A stretch of DNA of 64,000 bases from Mycolicibacterium insubricum (GCF_010731615.1 NZ_AP022618.1:3410001-3474000), one strand, 5' to 3'. Positions 38,128-48,126 are shown, counted from the stretch's first letter. The notes: generated by a model from the sequence alone, not told the origin. Made by a program: numbers and translations.

Positions 38128-40038
38128 CTACCGCAGCGGGTGCAGCATCTCGGCATCCCGGCACTGTTCGGGCACACCGAATCCGTCGACCAGCAATTCG
38201 GCATACGGGCGCAGGGTGCGGCAGCGTTCATTGATCCCCCGGGTGACGGCCTTGGCCCGTTCGGTGGACAGGAACCGATGCTCAATGAACCAGGCCTTGT
38301 CCTGCTCGATTGTCGATAGCGCGTAGAGGTCGCAGACCATCTCCAGAACCTCGCGGGCCTGATCGTCCCGACAGGAATCGATACCGGCGACGAAGGCTTC
38401 CATAATGATCCGGTCGACATGGGCCTTGGCGGCGTGCAGCACATGATCCTGCACGGCGTTGAAGGCGTCGAACTCCGAGGACTCCTTGGATTTGCCCTGT
38501 AGCCGCCGGGCCACCGAGGACAGCGTGTACTCCTCACGGTCCTCGAACATCTTGACCTGGGTGCCGCGGTTGAACAGGCTGCCCTCCTCCTCGTTGTCCT
38601 GACGGGTGTCGAGGATGGTCTGGATGATGGTCTCCGCCGCGGTGCGTTTGAGCACCCGCTCCCCGGCGAAGTTGGCGGCGAACCGCACCCAGCCGACCGG
38701 GCTCATGCTCTTGATGTCGTCGGCGTATGCGGTGAGCAGTTCCTTGGCCACCAGCTGAGTCAGCACGACGTTGTCGCCCTCGAAGGTCGTGAACACGTCG
38801 GTATCGGCCTTCAGTGCCACCAGCCGGTTCTCAGCCATATAGCCCGCCCCTCCGCAGGCCTCGCGGCACTCCTGGATGGCCCGGGTGGCATGCCAGGTGT
38901 TGGCGGCCTTCAGCCCGGCCGCCCGGGCCTCCAATTCACGCTGCTCCTCCGGGTCGGGGCCATCGGTGGTCTGCAGCTCGTGACACTTGGCCACCAGCTC
39001 GTTCTGCGCGAACTGCAGCGCATAGGAACCGGCGATCAGCGGCAGCAGCCGCCGCTGATGCGCCAGGTAATCCATGATCAAAATCTCCGGGCCGCCGCCG
39101 GGTGCGTCGAACTGCCTGCGCAGCAGGGCGTAGCGGGTCGCGATGTCGAGGGCGACCTGCGCCGCGGCGGCTGCGCTGCCGCCGACGGTGACCCGGCCCC
39201 GGATCAGGGTGCCGAGCATGGTGAAGAACCGGCGGCTGGGGTTCTCGATCGGCGAACTGTAGGTGCCGTCGGGGGCCACGTCGGCGTATTTGTTGAGCAG
39301 GTTCTCCCGCGGCACCCGCACCCGGTCGAACGTGATCCGGCCGTTGTCCACCCCGGGCAGCCCACCCTTGAACTCGCAGTCGGAGGTGGTGATCCCGGGC
39401 AGGTCGTTGCCGTCGTCGTCGCGGATCGGCACCACCAGGCAGTGCACCCCGTGGCCCTGGCCGTCCGGGGTGATCAACTGCGCGAACACCGCTGCCACCC
39501 GGGCCGATGCCGCCGCGCCGCCTATGTAGTCCTTGCGCGCGGACGGCGTCGGTGAGTGGACGACGAATTCCTGTGTGCCCGGATCGTAGGTGGCGGTAGT
39601 TTCCAGGGATTGCACGTCGCTGCCGTGACCGGTCTCGGTCATGGCGAAACAGCCCAGCAGATCCAGGTCGATGATCTTGCGCACGTAGGCGCGGTGGTGC
39701 CGCTCGGTACCCAGGTTCTCGATGGCCCCGCCGAACAGCCCCCACTGCACCCCGGCTTTGACCATCAGCGACAGATCGGACATGGCGATCATCTGGGTCT
39801 GAATGATCGCCGCGCCGACGTCGCCGGTGCCGCCGTTCTCCTTCCGAAACCCGTCCGCCGCTGCGCCGAACGCAGCGACGATCCGCAGCTGTTCGGCAAC
39901 CCTCGACCGGGCGATCACGGTGTTGGGCGTGTACTGCGGCCGGAACGGCTGGGTACCCAGTTCCGCGCGAATCCTGTTCTTCACGTCCCGCCAGCGCCCG
40001 TCGAGGGTGTCCCGCAAATGCTCCGCAACTGAGTTCAT
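38128..40038 (-). CDS. Acyl-CoA dehydrogenase/oxidase family flavoprotein
   Basis: This 636-residue enzyme has the acyl-CoA oxidase-like length and order: FAD/substrate region LLGCFAMTETGHGSDVQSLETTATYD, ITFDRVRVPRENLLNKYADV, RYALLRRQFDAPGG and the segment TDVFTTFEGDNVVLTQLVAKELL, whose Glu is the expected catalytic base. The extra C-terminal helical domain (about 430-636) is typical of acyl-CoA oxidases rather than of 400-residue dehydrogenases. It would catalyse alpha,beta-desaturation of acyl-CoA in beta-oxidation; whether oxygen or ETF is the acceptor is open. ATG 40038. Confidence 0.88.
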   Translation of the reverse strand: MNSVAEHLRDTLDGRWRDVKNRIRAELGTQPFRPQYTPNTVIARSRVAEQLRIVAAFGAAADGFRKENGGTGDVGAAIIQTQMIAMSDLSLMVKAGVQWGLFGGAIENLGTERHHRAYVRKIIDLDLLGCFAMTETGHGSDVQSLETTATYDPGTQEFVVHSPTPSARKDYIGGAAASARVAAVFAQLITPDGQGHGVHCLVVPIRDDDGNDLPGITTSDCEFKGGLPGVDNGRITFDRVRVPRENLLNKYADVAPDGTYSSPIENPSRRFFTMLGTLIRGRVTVGGSAAAAAQVALDIATRYALLRRQFDAPGGGPEILIMDYLAHQRRLLPLIAGSYALQFAQNELVAKCHELQTTDGPDPEEQRELEARAAGLKAANTWHATRAIQECREACGGAGYMAENRLVALKADTDVFTTFEGDNVVLTQLVAKELLTAYADDIKSMSPVGWVRFAANFAGERVLKRTAAETIIQTILDTRQDNEEEGSLFNRGTQVKMFEDREEYTLSSVARRLQGKSKESSEFDAFNAVQDHVLHAAKAHVDRIIMEAFVAGIDSCRDDQAREVLEMVCDLYALSTIEQDKAWFIEHRFLSTERAKAVTRGINERCRTLRPYAELLVDGFGVPEQCRDAEMLHPLR

Positions 40039-40091
40039 ACCCGAAGGTATCCCGAGCCAGCGCGCGATAAACGTCTCTGGGGTGCGGTGGC

Positions 40092-40127
40092 AAGAAATAT
40101 AACGGCCGGCTCTTCAAGAGCCGGCCG
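40092..40127 (-). terminator. Intrinsic terminator of the small secreted protein gene
   Basis: On the minus strand, CGGCCGGCTCTT (40127-40116) pairs perfectly with 40114-40103 around one base, a 12-bp near-perfect dyad, followed by TTATATTTC. Its place 16 bp after the stop of the 40143-40427 gene and the T-rich tail fit an intrinsic terminator. Confidence 0.75.
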
Positions 40128-40142
40128 CCGGAGGTCTGTGGC

Positions 40143-40427
40143 TCAGCCGACCGGGATCGACCCGCTCACCGAGGTGCCCGGCAGCATGGGCCCGGACTGG
40201 ACGCCGCCGTTGCCGACGCCGATACCCGGAGTGCCCGCCGAAATGCCGCCGCTGTTGGACATCGAGTAGCCGATGCACTTGCCGGTGCCGCGGGCACCGA
40301 TCCAGGCCAGGCATTTGGGGCCGGCCTCGTGGGACACCGTCGGGGCGGGAATCGCGGCGATCGCCGATCCGGCCACGGCGGTCAGCACCGCTGCGGCGGC
40401 GACGAGCCGTCCCACGCGTGTACCCAT
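40143..40427 (-). CDS. Small secreted protein, unknown function
   Basis: This 94-residue protein has a Sec signal peptide ([24 protein letters not shown], cleavage near 24) and a mature part with two Cys (GPKCLAWIGARGTGKCIGYSMSN) that can form one disulfide, then a Gly/Ser-rich tail ending SVSGSIPVG. ATG 40427 has GAAAGGGG upstream. I recognise no named family. A clear terminator follows. It lies between dnaG (same strand, upstream) and the acyl-CoA oxidase-like gene. Confidence 0.75.
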   Translation of the reverse strand: MGTRVGRLVAAAAVLTAVAGSAIAAIPAPTVSHEAGPKCLAWIGARGTGKCIGYSMSNSGGISAGTPGIGVGNGGVQSGPMLPGTSVSGSIPVG

Positions 40428-40511
40428 TCGGGCCCCTTTCCCACTGGTGCAGTTGCTCCACCCTAACCGGTGCGCGTCCGCGATGCGTGGTGTTGGCGCG
40501 CCGCGCACGGC

Positions 40512-42419
40512 TCAGGCCGACACGTCGTCGCCGACGGCCTGAGCCAGCAGGCTGCGCCTATAGGCCTCCATCGCCACCAGGTCGCCGAACAGCTCGTGAT
40601 ATTCCTCATTGTCGTCGACCGGCGACATGCGCTGCAGTTTCGACTTCATCTCGGCGATCTGGCGGCCCACCCAGACCTCCTGCAGCCGGGCCAGCACCCC
40701 GCCGATGTAACGCGGCAGCTTCTCCTCCTCGACGTTGATGCTCTCCACGCCGAGTTCGCTGATCAGCGCCGCGGCCGCCGTCGATGACGTCTGACGGCGG
40801 ACCGCGTCGATCCAGGTCGGCCCGGAGATCGCGGCCGAGGTGCCGCCGGCGGCGGCCAGCGCCGTGGCGACGGCCGCGTAGCCGGGATGGGTGAAGCTTT
40901 CCACCGTCAGCGAATCGAACACCGGTCCGGCCAGTCCCGGGTACTGCAGCGCCGCCTTGAGCGCCTCCCGCTGCGGCCACAGGGTGGGGTCCCGTGGGTC
41001 GGGACGACGGGCCGGTTCGGTACGCGCCGGTTCGGCGCCGCGCTGCTCGGTGCCCCGCGCCGGGGTGCCGGCCGGCCGCGGCCCGCTGCGGGCGGTGTCG
41101 CGGACCCGTTTGAGCACCATGGCGACGTCGTCCCAGCCGACCCAGCCGGCCAGCTGACGGGCGTACTCGTCGCGCAGGGTGGATTCCTTGATCTGGGCGA
41201 CCATCGGCACGCAGCGCCGCAGCGCGGACACCCGGCCCTCGGCGGTGTCCAGGTCGAACTCGGTCAGCGCGGTGCGGATGGCGAACTCGAACAACGGGGT
41301 ACGCCGTGCCACCAAGTCCCGCAGGGCGGCATCGCCATGCGCCAGCCGCAGATCGCAGGGGTCCATTCCGTCGGCGGCGACGGCCACGAACGACTGGCCG
41401 GCCAGGTTCTGCTCACCGGCGAACGCCTTGAGCGCGGCCGCCCGTCCGGCCGCGTCGCCGTCGAACACGTAGATCAGTTCGCCGCGGAAGAACTTGTCGT
41501 CCATCATCAATCGGCGCAGCATCGACAGGTGCTCGTCGCCGAACGCGGTTCCGCAGGAAGCCACCGCGGTACCGACCCCGGCCAGGTGCATGGCCATCAC
41601 GTCGGTGTAGCCCTCGACCACCACCGCCTGGTGGCCTTTGGCGATCTCCCGCTTCGCCAGGTCGATACCGAACAGCACGTGAGACTTCTTGTACAGCACC
41701 GTTTCCGGCGTGTTGACGTACTTGGCCTCCATCGGGTCGTCGTCGAACAACCGGCGCGCCCCGAAGCCCACCACCTCGCCGGACGCCCCGCGGATCGGCC
41801 ACAGCAGCCGGCGGTGGAACCGGTCCATCGGGCCGCGGCGGCCTTCCCGGGACACGCCGGCGGCCTCCAGCTCCTTGAACTCGAAACCCTTGCGCAGCAG
41901 GTGTTTTGTCAACCGGTCCCAGCCCGATGGCGCGTACCCGCAGCCGAACCGGTTGGCCGCGGCGGCGTCGAAGTTGCGGTCGGTCAGGTACTTTCGCGCG
42001 GTCGCCGCCTCGTCGGAGCCGAGCTCGCCGGCGTAGAACTCGGCGGCGGCGGCATTGGCGGCGATCAGCCGGCTGCGGCTGCCGCGGTCGCGCTGCACGT
42101 TGGTCGCCGAGGCGCCGGTGTAGCTGATGGTGTGCCCGACCCGGTCGGCCAGCAGTTCGACGGCCTCGACGAAGCTGACGTGCTCGATCTTCTGCAGGAA
42201 GGCGTAGACGTCGCCGCCCTCGCCGCAGCCGAAGCAGTGGAAGTGCCCGTGGTTGGGCCGGACGTGGAACGACGGGGACTTCTCGTCGTGGAACGGGCAC
42301 AGTCCCTTCATCGAGTCCGCCCCGGCCCGACGCAGCTGCACGTAGTCCCCGACCACGTCCTCGATCCGGACCTTCTCACGGATCGCCGCGATATCGCGAT
42401 CGGAGATACGGCCGGCCAT
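40512..42419 (-). CDS. dnaG: DNA primase DnaG
   Basis: This 635-residue primase makes RNA primers for replication. The zinc-binding domain has CPFHDEKSPSFHV (Cys41, His44) and HCFGCGEGGD (Cys62, Cys65). The TOPRIM region follows with VVVEGYTDVMAMH (conserved Glu) and ELIYVFDGDAAGRAAAL (DxD). The C-terminal region (after about 440) is the helicase-interacting part, with a Pro/Arg-rich linker. ATG 42419 starts MAGRISDRDIAAIREKV, the usual N-terminus. It corresponds to Rv2343c. Confidence 0.96.
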   Translation of the reverse strand: MAGRISDRDIAAIREKVRIEDVVGDYVQLRRAGADSMKGLCPFHDEKSPSFHVRPNHGHFHCFGCGEGGDVYAFLQKIEHVSFVEAVELLADRVGHTISYTGASATNVQRDRGSRSRLIAANAAAAEFYAGELGSDEAATARKYLTDRNFDAAAANRFGCGYAPSGWDRLTKHLLRKGFEFKELEAAGVSREGRRGPMDRFHRRLLWPIRGASGEVVGFGARRLFDDDPMEAKYVNTPETVLYKKSHVLFGIDLAKREIAKGHQAVVVEGYTDVMAMHLAGVGTAVASCGTAFGDEHLSMLRRLMMDDKFFRGELIYVFDGDAAGRAAALKAFAGEQNLAGQSFVAVAADGMDPCDLRLAHGDAALRDLVARRTPLFEFAIRTALTEFDLDTAEGRVSALRRCVPMVAQIKESTLRDEYARQLAGWVGWDDVAMVLKRVRDTARSGPRPAGTPARGTEQRGAEPARTEPARRPDPRDPTLWPQREALKAALQYPGLAGPVFDSLTVESFTHPGYAAVATALAAAGGTSAAISGPTWIDAVRRQTSSTAAAALISELGVESINVEEEKLPRYIGGVLARLQEVWVGRQIAEMKSKLQRMSPVDDNEEYHELFGDLVAMEAYRRSLLAQAVGDDVSA

Positions 42420-42526
42420 GGGCACAGTGTAGGCACTGGCCGGTGCGACAAACTGCCGCGGTGACCGGGGCTGCGCACTGCTTACGCTGATCTGACGACC
42501 GGCGACGAGCGAACGGGAGGCGAGCG

Positions 42527-43108
42527 GTGATGACGTCGGGCTACGGCGCCGCGGCCCCCGCACCGAAGATCTCCCGGTGGTGGCGGGTGAGGATGGCCTT
42601 GACGACGGCCGCGGCGGCGGTGTGCTGCCTGGTCGGCGTGGCGGCGGACCTGCGCTGGGTCGACCTGCTCCCGGGCAGCCTGTTCGGCGTTTTCGGGCTA
42701 CTCGGCTGCGGCCTGGTGTGGCTGGTACTGGTGATCATCGGTTTGGCGCAGTTCACCGGCCGGCGCCGCGGCGTGCTCGGCTGGGCGGCACCGGCGGTGC
42801 TGGGTGTGGCGGCGAGCCTGGCGATGATCGACGTCGGGCCGAAGCTGCAGTGGGCGGTGTCCCGCGATGCACTGGCGCGCACCGCCGAGCAGTGCCCGCA
42901 GAGCTCGTCGACGAGCTGGTCCGGCGCGGTCCGATTGGCCAGGGTCCAACGGATCAACGGGCACTGTCATCTGTTTCAGTACGCGCCGTTCATGACCCAG
43001 ACCGGCTGGGTCCGACTGCCCGCCGGGCCCCCGGAGCGCCCGGCGAAGGGAATGGGCTACACCCACCTCGACGGCGACTGGTACCGGTTCTCCTGGGATC
43101 CGTTCTGA
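42527..43108 (+). CDS. Membrane protein of unknown function
   Basis: This 193-residue protein has three hydrophobic segments (VRMALTTAAAAVCCLVGVAA, LFGVFGLLGCGLVWLVLVIIGLA and GVLGWAAPAVLGVAASLAMI), then a likely extracytoplasmic domain with two Cys (EQCPQ, NGHCHLFQYAPFM) and Trp-rich end (HLDGDWYRFSWDPF). It resembles no family I can name. GTG 42527 has GGGAGG 6 nt upstream; ATG 42530 is an alternative. It is divergent from dnaG and convergent with dgt, and seems additional to the M. tuberculosis order of this region. Confidence 0.72.
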   Translation: MMTSGYGAAAPAPKISRWWRVRMALTTAAAAVCCLVGVAADLRWVDLLPGSLFGVFGLLGCGLVWLVLVIIGLAQFTGRRRGVLGWAAPAVLGVAASLAMIDVGPKLQWAVSRDALARTAEQCPQSSSTSWSGAVRLARVQRINGHCHLFQYAPFMTQTGWVRLPAGPPERPAKGMGYTHLDGDWYRFSWDPF

Positions 43109-43118
43109 CCGTCTGCCG

Positions 43119-44390
43119 TCAAGAGCTGAGCAGGAGCCGCTCCAGCCGGGTCTCGGTGCACGACGCGATCTGGTCGACGACGGCCCGTTTGCGGGCGGCG
43201 TCGTCGGGCGCGTTCTCGAACACCGGTGCCAGCAGCGGGTCCAGCGAGCCGGGGGCGCCGTGCAGCAGCAGGTCGTACACCGCGGCGATGCGCTCACGTT
43301 GCACCCGCTGGATGGCCAAATGCCGCGGGTCGCTCATGATGAACTGCAGCGCCAGCGTCTTGAGGACGGCGACCTCGGCGCGCACCAGCGGCGGAACCGC
43401 CAGGTCGGCGCGGTAACGGCGGACCGGCGTCGGCCCGACCTCCTCGCGGGTCGCCGCGACGGCGGCGTTGGCGAACCGTCCGACCAGCTCGCTGGTCAGC
43501 CGCTTGAGGGCGCCGGAGGCGGCGAGGCTGCCGTCGTAGCGGCCGACGGCGGCGACCACCGGCATGACCGAGAGCCGCTGGGCGGCGGCCAGCAGGTCGT
43601 CATAGTCGGCGCCGTGGCTGGAATCGCCGAGTTCCGCCAGCGCCGCGGCGGCGTCCGGGTCGGCGAGCACCCGCAGGTCGATGCGCCCGGAGATGACGCC
43701 GTCCTCCACATCGTGCACCGAGTAGGCGACGTCGTCGGCCCAGTCCATCACCTGGGCCTCCAGGCACGGCCACGCCGACGGGGCACCGGAGCGCATCCAC
43801 CCCGCGGCGGGCAGGTCGTCGTCGTAGAACGCGAACTTGGTGGGCCCGGTCCGGCCGGGCTCGCGCGGCCACGGGTACTTGGTGACGGCGTCCAGCGCCG
43901 CGCGGGTCAGGTTCAGCCCGGCCGAACGCCCGTCGGGACCGAACACCTTGGGCTCCAACCGGGTCAGGATCCGGAAGTTCTGCGCATTGCCCTCGAACCC
44001 GCCGTACTCGGCGGCCAGCCGGTTCAGTTCGCGTTCGCCGTTGTGCCCGTAGGGCGGATGCCCGATGTCGTGCGCCAGCCCGGCCAAATCGACCAGGTCC
44101 GGATCGCAGCCCAGCCCCAGCGCCATGCCGCGGCCGATCTGTGCCACCTCCAGCGAATGGGTGAGCCGGGTGCGCGGGGTGTCACCCTCGCGTGGCCCCA
44201 CCACCTGGGTCTTGTCGGCCAGCCGGCGCAGCGCCGCGCAATGCAGCACCCGCGCCCGGTCCCGCGCGAAATCGTTGCGCGCCAACGCGTCGGTGCCGGG
44301 CAGCCCCGCGGTCTTGGGGGCCTCCTCGACGGCGCGCTGCCGGTCGTGGTCGGTGTATTGCTCGCAGGTCTGGGCGTTCACGATGGCCAC
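43119..44390 (-). CDS. dgt: Deoxyguanosine triphosphate triphosphohydrolase-like protein
   Basis: This 423-residue HD-domain phosphohydrolase would cleave dNTPs to deoxynucleoside and triphosphate. The metal motif is split as expected: [16 protein letters not shown] provides the first His, [15 protein letters not shown] the HD pair, and later [16 protein letters not shown] the Asp. It opens with [24 protein letters not shown], the typical dgt N-terminus. It corresponds to Rv2344c. GTG 44390 is the chosen start, 17 bp from the divergent TPM gene. Confidence 0.93.
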   Translation of the reverse strand: MAIVNAQTCEQYTDHDRQRAVEEAPKTAGLPGTDALARNDFARDRARVLHCAALRRLADKTQVVGPREGDTPRTRLTHSLEVAQIGRGMALGLGCDPDLVDLAGLAHDIGHPPYGHNGERELNRLAAEYGGFEGNAQNFRILTRLEPKVFGPDGRSAGLNLTRAALDAVTKYPWPREPGRTGPTKFAFYDDDLPAAGWMRSGAPSAWPCLEAQVMDWADDVAYSVHDVEDGVISGRIDLRVLADPDAAAALAELGDSSHGADYDDLLAAAQRLSVMPVVAAVGRYDGSLAASGALKRLTSELVGRFANAAVAATREEVGPTPVRRYRADLAVPPLVRAEVAVLKTLALQFIMSDPRHLAIQRVQRERIAAVYDLLLHGAPGSLDPLLAPVFENAPDDAARKRAVVDQIASCTETRLERLLLSS

Positions 44391-44407
44391 AGCATAGATT
44401 GGCCGTC

Positions 44408-46417
44408 ATGCGCATCCTCCGTTTGCTGGCCGCGTTGCTGGCGGTACTGCTGACCGCGTGCGCGGTCGCCCCCGCCGCCGTCGCCGATACCCCGGCCCGG
44501 CTGATCAGCCGGATCACCGACAACTCCGGTGTGCTGTCGGCGTCGGACCGGGCCTCGGTCACCGGCGCGCTCAACGATCTCTACGACGGCCACCGGATCA
44601 AACTCTGGGTGGTCTACGTCGACGACTTCTCCGGCCAGAGTGCGCTGAACTGGGCGAAGCAGACGATGACCGTCTCCGATTTCGGCGACAACGACGCGCT
44701 GCTGGCGGTCGCGGTCAAGGACCGCTCGGTGGCGTTCCAGGTGCCCGTCGAGCTGACCGGCGGCACCGCCGCACCCGCGGACGTCATCCGGCGCAACTAC
44801 ATCGAACCGGCGCTGAGCCGCGACGATTGGGCCGGTGCCGCGATCACCGCCGCCCAGCAGCTGGGCACCGTCGGCAACGACACCGAAAGCCGCGGGAACC
44901 TGCCGTTGACCACGGTGGCGCTGATCCTGGGACTCGTCGTGCTGGCCATGTTGGGGCTGTGGCTGTGGTCGCGGCGCAGCCGTCGCCGCCGCCGGGCCGC
45001 CGAGCTGGAGGCCGCGCGACACGTGGATCCGACCGACCCGCGGGCGTTGGCCCGGGTGCCGCTGGAGGCGCTGGACGGGCTGAGCCGCCAGATCGTCGTC
45101 GACGTGGACAATGCGGTGCGCACCAGCAGCAACGAATTGGCGTTGGCCGAAGAGGAATTCGGCACCGCGCGCACCGCACCGTTCCGCGCCGCGGTCGACG
45201 CCGCCCAAGCCGCGCTGGCCAAGGCGTTGCACACCCGCCAGATCCTCGACGACGCCATCCCGGAGACGCCGCAGCAGCGCCGCGAGCTGCTGACCGCGGT
45301 GATCGTCTCCGCCGCCCAGGCCGACCGGGAGCTCGACGCGCAGACGCACGCCTTCGACGAGCTGCGCGACCTGGTCATCAACGCTCCCGAACGCCTGGAT
45401 GCGCTGGCCCAGCAGCTGGTGGCGCTGACCGCGCGGGTGGATCCGGCCGAGGCGACACTCGGCGCGCTGCGCAACCGGTACACCGAAACCGCGTTGGCGT
45501 CGGTGGCCGGCAATGTCGAGGAAGCCCGGGACCGGGTGCGGTTCGCCGACGAGACCATCGCGGCGAGTCGCACGCTGATTGCCGCACCCGCAGCGGATCA
45601 GACGGCCCTGGTCGACCGCGTGCGGGCCGCCGAGGCGGCGCTGCAGCAGGCCCAGGCGCTGCTGGATGCCATCGACACCGCATCCGGCGACATCGACCGG
45701 GCCACGGCGGCGCTGCCGCAGGCGATCGCCGATCTGGGCGCCCGGATCGGCGAGGCCGAGCAACTCGGGCCGGGCGTGCCGCCGGAACTGCAGACCGCCC
45801 ACGACGCGGCCACCCGCGCCGTCGCCGACGCCCAAACCGGCTCGGCCACCGATCCACTGGGCGTTTTCGTCCGGTTGACCCGCGCCGACGCGGACCTGGA
45901 CCGGGTGCTGACCCAGGTCACCGAGGCCCGCCAGGCCGCCGCGGCCCAGGCACAGGTGCTGGCCCAGTCCCTGTTCGCCGCCCAGGCGCGGGTCGGCGCC
46001 GTGTCGGAGTACATCGACACCCGCCGCGGCAGCATCGGTCCGGAGGCGCGCACCCGGCTGGCCGAGGCCCGTCGTCAACTGGAGGCCGCCCAGGCCAAGA
46101 AGGACGCCAATCCGGGCGAGGCCATCGCGTACGCCAACGGCGCGACCACCCTGGCCGCCCAGGCCCAGGCGTTGGCCAACGACGATGTGCGCGCGGCGCA
46201 GCGGTCCTACGCCGGTGACTACGGGCAGCAGTCCGATCTGGGGTCGGTGCTCGGCGGGATCCTGATCGGCAGTGTGCTGCGCGGCGGGGGTGGCGGTTTC
46301 GGCGGAGGTTTCGGGGGCGGCTACGGCGGTGGCCGCAGTTCGGGGCGCCCGACGTCCTACGGCGGCGCCGCGCGGTCGTCGGGCCGCAGTTACGGCGGGG
46401 GCAGCGGCCGGTTCTGA
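44408..46417 (+). CDS. TPM-domain membrane protein with coiled-coil region and Gly-rich tail
   Basis: This 669-residue exported protein has a signal peptide (about 1-26), then a TPM domain (residues 30-160; ITDNSGVLSASDRASVTGALNDLYDGHRIKLWVVYVDDFSG, DNDALLAVAVKDRSVAFQVP), a membrane helix (LTTVALILGLVVLAMLGLWLWS, about 172-193), and a long Ala/Arg-rich cytosolic coiled coil. It ends in GGGGGFGGGFGGGYGGGRSSGR. TPM domains occur in phosphatases of the thylakoid and in bacterial membrane stress proteins. It corresponds to Rv2345; its function is unknown. Confidence 0.85.
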   Translation: MRILRLLAALLAVLLTACAVAPAAVADTPARLISRITDNSGVLSASDRASVTGALNDLYDGHRIKLWVVYVDDFSGQSALNWAKQTMTVSDFGDNDALLAVAVKDRSVAFQVPVELTGGTAAPADVIRRNYIEPALSRDDWAGAAITAAQQLGTVGNDTESRGNLPLTTVALILGLVVLAMLGLWLWSRRSRRRRRAAELEAARHVDPTDPRALARVPLEALDGLSRQIVVDVDNAVRTSSNELALAEEEFGTARTAPFRAAVDAAQAALAKALHTRQILDDAIPETPQQRRELLTAVIVSAAQADRELDAQTHAFDELRDLVINAPERLDALAQQLVALTARVDPAEATLGALRNRYTETALASVAGNVEEARDRVRFADETIAASRTLIAAPAADQTALVDRVRAAEAALQQAQALLDAIDTASGDIDRATAALPQAIADLGARIGEAEQLGPGVPPELQTAHDAATRAVADAQTGSATDPLGVFVRLTRADADLDRVLTQVTEARQAAAAQAQVLAQSLFAAQARVGAVSEYIDTRRGSIGPEARTRLAEARRQLEAAQAKKDANPGEAIAYANGATTLAAQAQALANDDVRAAQRSYAGDYGQQSDLGSVLGGILIGSVLRGGGGGFGGGFGGGYGGGRSSGRPTSYGGAARSSGRSYGGGSGRF

Positions 46418-46448
46418 ACCGCTACTCTCCTCACCCGGGGGTCCCGGG

Positions 46449-47846
46449 TCAGCAGCCCTTGAGCCGGCTCGCCAGGTAGTCCGACACCCGGTCGATGCCG
46501 ACGCGTTCCTGGGTCATGGCGTCGCGTTCGCGGATGGTGACCGCGTTGTCCTCCAGGGTGTCGAAGTCGACGGTGACGCAGTACGGGGTGCCGATCTCGT
46601 CCTGGCGGCGGTAGCGGCGCCCGATCGCGCCCGCGTCGTCGAACTCGATGTTCCAGTAGCCGCGCAGTTCGGCGGCCAGGTCACGAGCCTTGGGCGACAG
46701 GTCGGCGTGCCGCGACAGCGGCAGCACGGCCGCCTTGACCGGGGCCAGCCGCGGGTCCAGCCGCAGCACGGTGCGCTTGTCCACCCCGCCCTTGGCGTTG
46801 GGGGCCTCGTCCTCGGTGTACGCGTCGACCAGGAATGCCATCAGCGAGCGGGTCAGCCCGGCCGCCGGTTCGATGACGTAGGGCACGTAGCGGGTGTCGG
46901 TCGCCTGGTCGTAGTAGGACAGGTCGGTCCCGGAGTGTTCACCGTGGGTGGTGAGGTCGAAATCGGTGCGGTTGGCGATGCCCTCCAGCTCACCCCAGCC
47001 GCTGCCGGCGAAGCCGAACTTGTACTCGATGTCGGTGGTGCCGGCGCTGTAGTGCGACAGCTTCTCCAGCGGGTGCTCGTAGAGCCGCAGGTTCTCCGGG
47101 TCGATGCCCAGGTCGATGTACCACTGCAGCCGGTGCTCGATCCAGTACCTGTGCCACTCGGGTGCGGTGGACGGCTCGACGAAAAACTCCATCTCCATCT
47201 GCTCGAACTCGCGGGTGCGGAAAATGAAGTTGCCCGGGGTGATCTCGTTGCGGAAGCTCTTGCCGATCTGGGCGATGCCGAACGGCGGCTTGCGCCGGGC
47301 CGTGGTGACGACGTTGGCGAAGTTGACGAAGATGCCCTGGGCGGTCTCCGGGCGCAGGTAGTGCAGGCCTTCCTCGGACTCGATCGGACCCAGGTAGGTC
47401 TTGAGCATCATGTTGAAGTCGCGGGGCTCGGTCCACTGCCCCTTGGTGCCGCAGTCGGGGCAGACGACATCGGCCATCGGGATGTCGTCGGGATCGACCG
47501 TGGTGCCCTTGGCGGCCAGCTTGGCCGCGACGGCTTCCTGCATGTGGTCCTGGCGGTGCCTTTTGTGGCAGTTGAGACATTCCACCAGCGGGTCGTTGAA
47601 CACCGCGACGTGGCCCGAGGCCACCCACACCTGGCGCGGCAGGATGATCGAGGAGTCCAGGCCGACGACGTCGTCGCGGCTGGTGACCATGGAGCGCCAC
47701 CACTGGCGCTTGATGTTCTCCTTGAGCTCCACCCCGAGCGGCCCGTAGTCCCACGCCGATTTGGTGCCGCCGTAGATCTCGCCGGACTGGTAGACCAGAC
47801 CGCGGCGTTTGGCCAGGTTGGCGACGGTGTCGATGATGGACGCCAC
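46449..47846 (-). CDS. glyS: Glycyl-tRNA synthetase, alpha2 type
   Basis: This class II synthetase of 465 residues (M. tuberculosis GlyS is about the same) loads tRNA-Gly. It starts [27 protein letters not shown] and has motif 2-like [33 protein letters not shown] and motif 3 [24 protein letters not shown]-like CxxC zinc loop [13 protein letters not shown] and CPDCGTKG are also family features. GTG 47846 has AAGGAG about 11 nt upstream. It corresponds to Rv2357c and is divergent from smtB-zur. Confidence 0.95.
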   Translation of the reverse strand: MASIIDTVANLAKRRGLVYQSGEIYGGTKSAWDYGPLGVELKENIKRQWWRSMVTSRDDVVGLDSSIILPRQVWVASGHVAVFNDPLVECLNCHKRHRQDHMQEAVAAKLAAKGTTVDPDDIPMADVVCPDCGTKGQWTEPRDFNMMLKTYLGPIESEEGLHYLRPETAQGIFVNFANVVTTARRKPPFGIAQIGKSFRNEITPGNFIFRTREFEQMEMEFFVEPSTAPEWHRYWIEHRLQWYIDLGIDPENLRLYEHPLEKLSHYSAGTTDIEYKFGFAGSGWGELEGIANRTDFDLTTHGEHSGTDLSYYDQATDTRYVPYVIEPAAGLTRSLMAFLVDAYTEDEAPNAKGGVDKRTVLRLDPRLAPVKAAVLPLSRHADLSPKARDLAAELRGYWNIEFDDAGAIGRRYRRQDEIGTPYCVTVDFDTLEDNAVTIRERDAMTQERVGIDRVSDYLASRLKGC

Positions 47847-47970
47847 GATGCTCGGCACTCCTTGGTGGGTGGTTGAGACAGTCCGATCAGCGTAGACGAG
47901 GCGCAGAGCGGCACTTTGCACGTGGGCTCCGAGGGCGGGCACCCGCCTGGGCGAGGTCGACGCCCGAAAC

Positions 47971-48011
47971 CACGCTCACCGCACTCCCGAACACGCTCAC
48001 CGCACTGCCGA
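47971..48011. repeat. Short direct repeat in glyS-smtB intergenic region
   Basis: CACGCTCACCGCACTCCCGA (47971-47990) and CACGCTCACCGCACTGCCGA (47992-48011) differ at one base and have a 21-bp period. The surrounding 280-bp spacer holds the glyS promoter on one side and the metal operators on the other. A role for the repeat is unknown. Confidence 0.65.
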
Positions 48012-48078
48012 CACCCAAGAACCGGCCCGGCACAGGGGTTCGGACGCGCCGATATGCGTAGAACCGCATGGTTCCCAA

Positions 48079-48106
48079 TTTTCAGCTAAACTGAAAACGA
48101 TTTCCA
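48079..48106 (+). promoter_or_regulatory. Overlapping SmtB- and Zur-type operators
   Basis: TTTTCAG-N5-CTGAAAA (48079-48097) is a perfect 7-bp inverted repeat. Overlapping its right arm, TGAAAACGATTTCCA (48092-48106) resembles the AT-rich Zur box and is a near palindrome. They lie 21-48 bp before the smtB start, placing the operon under zinc control. Assignment to SmtB or Zur is by resemblance. Confidence 0.65.
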
Positions 48107-48126
48107 ATAACGGCGCAGGGAGCCCG

